Source: Streptococcus minor DSM 17118 (GTDB taxonomy: Bacteria; Bacillota; Bacilli; Lactobacillales; Streptococcaceae). From it: a stretch of DNA of 46,479 nt. Both the position numbers and the translations under genes were made by a program. Shown here in pieces: positions 43,735 through 46,479 of the stretch. Position 1 is the stretch's first letter; each line of letters opens with the position of its first letter. The notes under the pieces were generated by a model. That model was not told where the DNA came from. It ran no database searches and saw only the letters and a list, made by a program, of their open reading frames with translations. Location: positions 1-46,479 of the forward strand of contig NZ_AQYB01000024.1 of assembly GCF_000377005.1 (NCBI RefSeq), read 5' to 3'.

Positions 43735-46074
43735 ATGTCAACAAAAGTTAAAACAAAAAATGTAACTGAAGACATTTTCGCCAAAGCTTGGGAAGGTTTT
43801 GCCGGCACAGATTGGCAAGAAAAAGCAAGCGTGACTCGCTTCGTACAAGCAAACTACACACCATATGATGGTGATGAAAGCTTTCTAGCTGGTCCAACTG
43901 AGCGCTCTCTTCATATCAAAAAGATTATTGAAGAAACAAAAGCGCACTATGAAGACACTCGTTTCCCTATGGACATCGATCGTGCAACTTCCATCGCAGA
44001 TATCCCAGCAGGTTACATTGACCAAGAAAATGAATTAATTTTTGGTATCCAAAATGATGAGTTGTTCAAGTTGAACTTCATGCCTCGTGGTGGCATCCGT
44101 ATGGCTGAAACAACTTTGGTTGAAAACGGATACACCCCAGACCCTCTTCTCCACGAAATCTATACTAAACATGCGACAACTGTAAATGATGGTATTTTCC
44201 GTGCCTATACTTCCAATATCCGTCGCGCGCGCCACTCTCACCACGTTTCTGGTCTACCAGATGCCTACTCACGTGGCCGTATCATCGGTATGTACGCTCG
44301 TCTTGCCCTTTACGGAGCTGACTACTTGATGGAAGAAAAAGTAAAAGACTGGAATGCTATCGTTGCGATTGACGAAGAAACAATCCGTCTTCGCGAAGAA
44401 GTCAACTTGCAATATCAAGCTCTTCAACAAGTGGTACGCCTTGGTGATCACTATGGTGTGGATGTTCGTCGCCCAGCCTTGAATACTAAAGAAGCTATCC
44501 AATGGGTAAATATTGCCTTTATGGCTGTCTGCCGTGTCATCAACGGTGCTGCGACTTCTCTTGGTCGTGTGCCAATCGTACTTGATATCTATGCAGAACG
44601 TGACTTGGCTCGTGGTACTTTCACAGAATCTGAAATCCAAGAATTCGTTGATGACTTCGTATTGAAACTCCGTACAGTGAAATTCGCTCGTACAAAATCC
44701 TTCGACGAAATCTACTCTGGAGACCCAACTTTCTTGACAACATCCATGGCTGGTATGGGAAATGATGGCCGCCACCGTGTTACTAAGATGGACTACCGTT
44801 TCTTGAACACCTTGGATAATATCGGTAACTCCCCAGAGCCAAACTTGACTGTTCTTTGGTCTGATAAGCTTCCATATGCTTTCCGTCGCTACTGTATGGC
44901 AATGAGCCACAAACACTCTTCTATCCAGTATGAAGGTGTGACAACCATGGCTAAGGACGGTTACGGCGAGATGTCTTGTATTTCTTGTTGTGTGTCACCA
45001 CTGGACCCTGAAAGTGAAGACAAACGTCACAACATCCAGTACTTCGGTGCACGTGTCAACGTTCTGAAAGGTCTCCTTTCAAGTTGGAATGGTGGTTATG
45101 ATGATGTCCACAAAGATTACAAAGTGTTTGATGGTGTAGAACCTGATACCTCTGAAATCTTTGACTATGACAAAGTTATCAAGAACTTTGAAATCGCCCT
45201 TGATTGGTTGACTGATACTTATGTAGATGCCATGAACATCATTCACTTCATGACAGATAAGTACAACTACGAAGCAGTACAAATGGCCTTCTTGCCAACT
45301 CATCTTCGTGCTAACATGGGCTTCGGTATCTGTGGATTTGCAAATACTGTTGACTCATTATCAGCTATCAAGTACGCTCAAGTAAAACCAATCCGTGACG
45401 AAGATGGCTTCATCTACGACTACGAAGTAACTGGTGACTTCCCACGATATGGTGAAGACGATGACCGTGTAGATGATATTGCAAAATGGCTCATGGAAGC
45501 ATTCTTCACTCGTTTGAACAGACACAAACTCTACAAGAATGCTGAAGCAACTGTGTCTATCTTGACAATTACATCAAACGTTGCTTACTCTAAGCAAACA
45601 GCTAACTCTCCAGTTCACCGTGGTGTCTTCCTCAACGAAGATGGCTCAGTCAATACTAGCAAAGTTGAATTCTTCCCACCAGGTGCCAACCCAACCTCTA
45701 AATCACGCGGTGGTTGGTTGCAAAACCTCAACTCCTTGTCTAAGCTCAACTTTAAACATGCTAACGATGGTATCTCACTCACAACTCAAGTTTCACCAAA
45801 AGCTCTTGGTAAAACATTTGATGAGCAAGTGAATAACCTTGTGACTATCCTTGACGGTTACTTTGAACAAGGTGGTCAGCATGTCAACTTGAACGTCATG
45901 GACTTGAATGATGTCTATGAAAAAATCATGAGTGGTGAAGATGTTATTGTTCGTATCTCAGGCTACTGTGTCAATACCAAGTACCTCACCAAAGAACAAA
46001 AAACTGAGTTGACACAACGTGTCTTCCACGAAGTTCTCTCCTTGGATGATTCAGTTCCAGAATTGATTAAATAA
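43735..46074 (+). CDS. pfl: Pyruvate formate-lyase (formate acetyltransferase)
   Basis: A 779-residue glycyl-radical enzyme that converts pyruvate and CoA to acetyl-CoA and formate in anaerobic fermentation. The catalytic pair Cys418-Cys419 lies in SCISCCVSP, at the same numbers as in E. coli PflB. The radical Gly743 lies in [11 protein letters not shown]; the streptococcal form differs from the E. coli RVSGYAVRF. Length is slightly above E. coli (760). AAGGAG precedes the ATG. The activating enzyme gene is not next to it. It is monocistronic. Confidence 0.97.
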   Translation: MSTKVKTKNVTEDIFAKAWEGFAGTDWQEKASVTRFVQANYTPYDGDESFLAGPTERSLHIKKIIEETKAHYEDTRFPMDIDRATSIADIPAGYIDQENELIFGIQNDELFKLNFMPRGGIRMAETTLVENGYTPDPLLHEIYTKHATTVNDGIFRAYTSNIRRARHSHHVSGLPDAYSRGRIIGMYARLALYGADYLMEEKVKDWNAIVAIDEETIRLREEVNLQYQALQQVVRLGDHYGVDVRRPALNTKEAIQWVNIAFMAVCRVINGAATSLGRVPIVLDIYAERDLARGTFTESEIQEFVDDFVLKLRTVKFARTKSFDEIYSGDPTFLTTSMAGMGNDGRHRVTKMDYRFLNTLDNIGNSPEPNLTVLWSDKLPYAFRRYCMAMSHKHSSIQYEGVTTMAKDGYGEMSCISCCVSPLDPESEDKRHNIQYFGARVNVLKGLLSSWNGGYDDVHKDYKVFDGVEPDTSEIFDYDKVIKNFEIALDWLTDTYVDAMNIIHFMTDKYNYEAVQMAFLPTHLRANMGFGICGFANTVDSLSAIKYAQVKPIRDEDGFIYDYEVTGDFPRYGEDDDRVDDIAKWLMEAFFTRLNRHKLYKNAEATVSILTITSNVAYSKQTANSPVHRGVFLNEDGSVNTSKVEFFPPGANPTSKSRGGWLQNLNSLSKLNFKHANDGISLTTQVSPKALGKTFDEQVNNLVTILDGYFEQGGQHVNLNVMDLNDVYEKIMSGEDVIVRISGYCVNTKYLTKEQKTELTQRVFHEVLSLDDSVPELIK

Positions 46075-46339
46075 GCATTCTAAAAGAAGAAGTTGATTGA
46101 CTTCTTCTTTTTTTGTTTTTTACATACTCCTAATTACTATTTTTTAAATATGCAGCTAGTTGTATCTCTTCGAACAGTTTATCCCCCATGTATTTACTAC
46201 CTCTTCTTCTATAGTGGAGAGGGATTATCCAGATAGATTCGGATAGGCTCTAGTTTTTGAAGTAAATAACTGCTATTGGCCAAGAGTGAACAAAACTTAT
46301 CTAGCTATCCTTCTTAAGACCAATGTACTATAAGTCATA
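46075..46339. other. Gene-free stretch after pfl
   Basis: Contains the pfl terminator and then about 230 bp in which I see no gene, repeat or RNA. Its right part would be the natural source of an omega-RNA guide if the adjacent element is a tnpB end. Confidence 0.6.
46083..46114 (+). terminator. pfl terminator
   Basis: AAAGAAGAAGT and ACTTCTTCTTT arms with loop TGATTG and a long T run. Confidence 0.92.
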
Positions 46340-46340
46340 A

Positions 46341-46479
46341 CCACCTGTGAAAACGGGTGGCTTGTACACCGGCTATAAGCCGTTCATCTCCAGCGGCGCC
46401 TAAAGACGCTCGCTGAACTTCGTTCAGGTTATGCTTTCATTACTTGACTGATGCCCGTAACAACGGGCTTTTATCTTGT
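46341..46479 (-). mobile_element. Probable end of an IS200/IS605-type (tnpB) element, with an omega-RNA-like scaffold
   Basis: Five hairpins lie in 140 bp: CCACCTGT-GAAA-ACGGGTGG (46341-46360, GNRA loop), CGGCT-ATA-AGCCG (46370-46382), a weaker GCG/CGC fold (about 46393-46413), CTGAAC-TTC-GTTCAG (46413-46427) and GCCCGT-AACA-ACGGGC (46453-46468). No target duplication or terminal inverted repeat is seen. Such subterminal hairpin series are typical of IS200/IS605 ends, and on the minus strand the order fits a tnpB right end with its omega RNA. The body lies outside the window, so this is inference. Confidence 0.45.
46440..46478 (-). CDS. Possible C-terminal tail of a tnpB gene (partial)
   Basis: One minus-strand frame is open from the right edge for 12 codons (QDKSPLLRASVK) and stops with TAA at 46440-46442, inside the hairpin cluster. 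In IS200/IS605 elements the tnpB 3' end overlaps the omega RNA in this way. Twelve residues cannot prove it. Confidence 0.25.
   Translation of the reverse strand, partial: QDKSPLLRASVK

Noticed and set aside
44269..44916. A 215-codon minus-strand frame inside pfl
   Set aside because: It is a mirror frame of a highly expressed, codon-biased gene; no ribosome site and an unlikely composition.
1..46479. tRNA or rRNA genes
   Set aside because: I saw no cloverleaf with conserved GGTTCGA-type arms and no rRNA-like stretches on either strand.

Overview
The window looks like a chromosome segment from a mitis-group Streptococcus (S. mitis, S. oralis or a close relative). The basis is gene content and low G+C by eye, not a database search. 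Typical streptococcal features include a cytoplasmic MsrAB fusion, class 1A PyrD, NADP-GdhA, a treR-treP-treC locus, zapA-cvpA-mutS2, rnhC-lepB, recD2, dinB and pfl. Signals are Gram-positive: strong AGGAGG Shine-Dalgarno sites, extended -10 promoters (TGnTATAAT) and compact hairpin-plus-U terminators.

Layout. (1) 1-7767, minus strand: a tight three-gene operon encoding a class B sortase, a polytopic membrane protein and a giant secreted YD/RHS-repeat protein resembling WapA. The last is cut by the left edge after 2154 codons, so its variable C-terminal tip and any immunity gene lie outside. This is the most distinctive accessory system here. (2) 7917-9525: a CDF zinc-type exporter divergent from a TetR regulator, with two shared operator-like repeats between them. 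(3) 9594-11566: a phasin-like small protein and a membrane-anchored UbiB/AarF-type atypical kinase, ending in a strong terminator. (4) 11565-15286: an HTH-membrane regulator and a large LTA-synthase-type phosphoglycerol transferase. (5) 15347-18302, minus: capA-like gene and two HAD phosphatases, coupled. (6) 18603-24180: pyrD, gdhA (with GlnR-like and CodY-like sites), mscS-type channel, trxA, msrAB, glutathione peroxidase. (7) 24181-27408, minus: zapA-cvpA-mutS2. (8) 27468-32122: treR, treP and treC, with a perfect TreR-type palindrome and a cre-like site. (9) 32240-37899: a PRD/EIIA regulator, EIIB, UlaA-type EIIC and a split transketolase; regulator, uptake and sugar conversion in one run. 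(10) 37900-46110: rnhC, lepB, two 90-nt structured tandem repeats, recD2, dinB (convergent) and pfl. (11) 46340-46479: a cluster of hairpins at the right edge that resembles the end of an IS200/IS605 (tnpB) element, including a possible omega-RNA scaffold on the minus strand.

How it works together. Much of the window is fermentative carbon metabolism under carbon and nitrogen control: trehalose uptake and cleavage, a sugar-acid or pentose-type PTS feeding a transketolase, and pyruvate formate-lyase, with cre-like sites at treP and pfl. Redox repair (trxA, msrAB, gpx) sits together around one divergent promoter region. DNA maintenance genes (mutS2, rnhC, recD2, dinB) are scattered between them. 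Several automatic start codons are improbable; where an internal ATG or GTG has the proper Shine-Dalgarno site I moved the start and say so.
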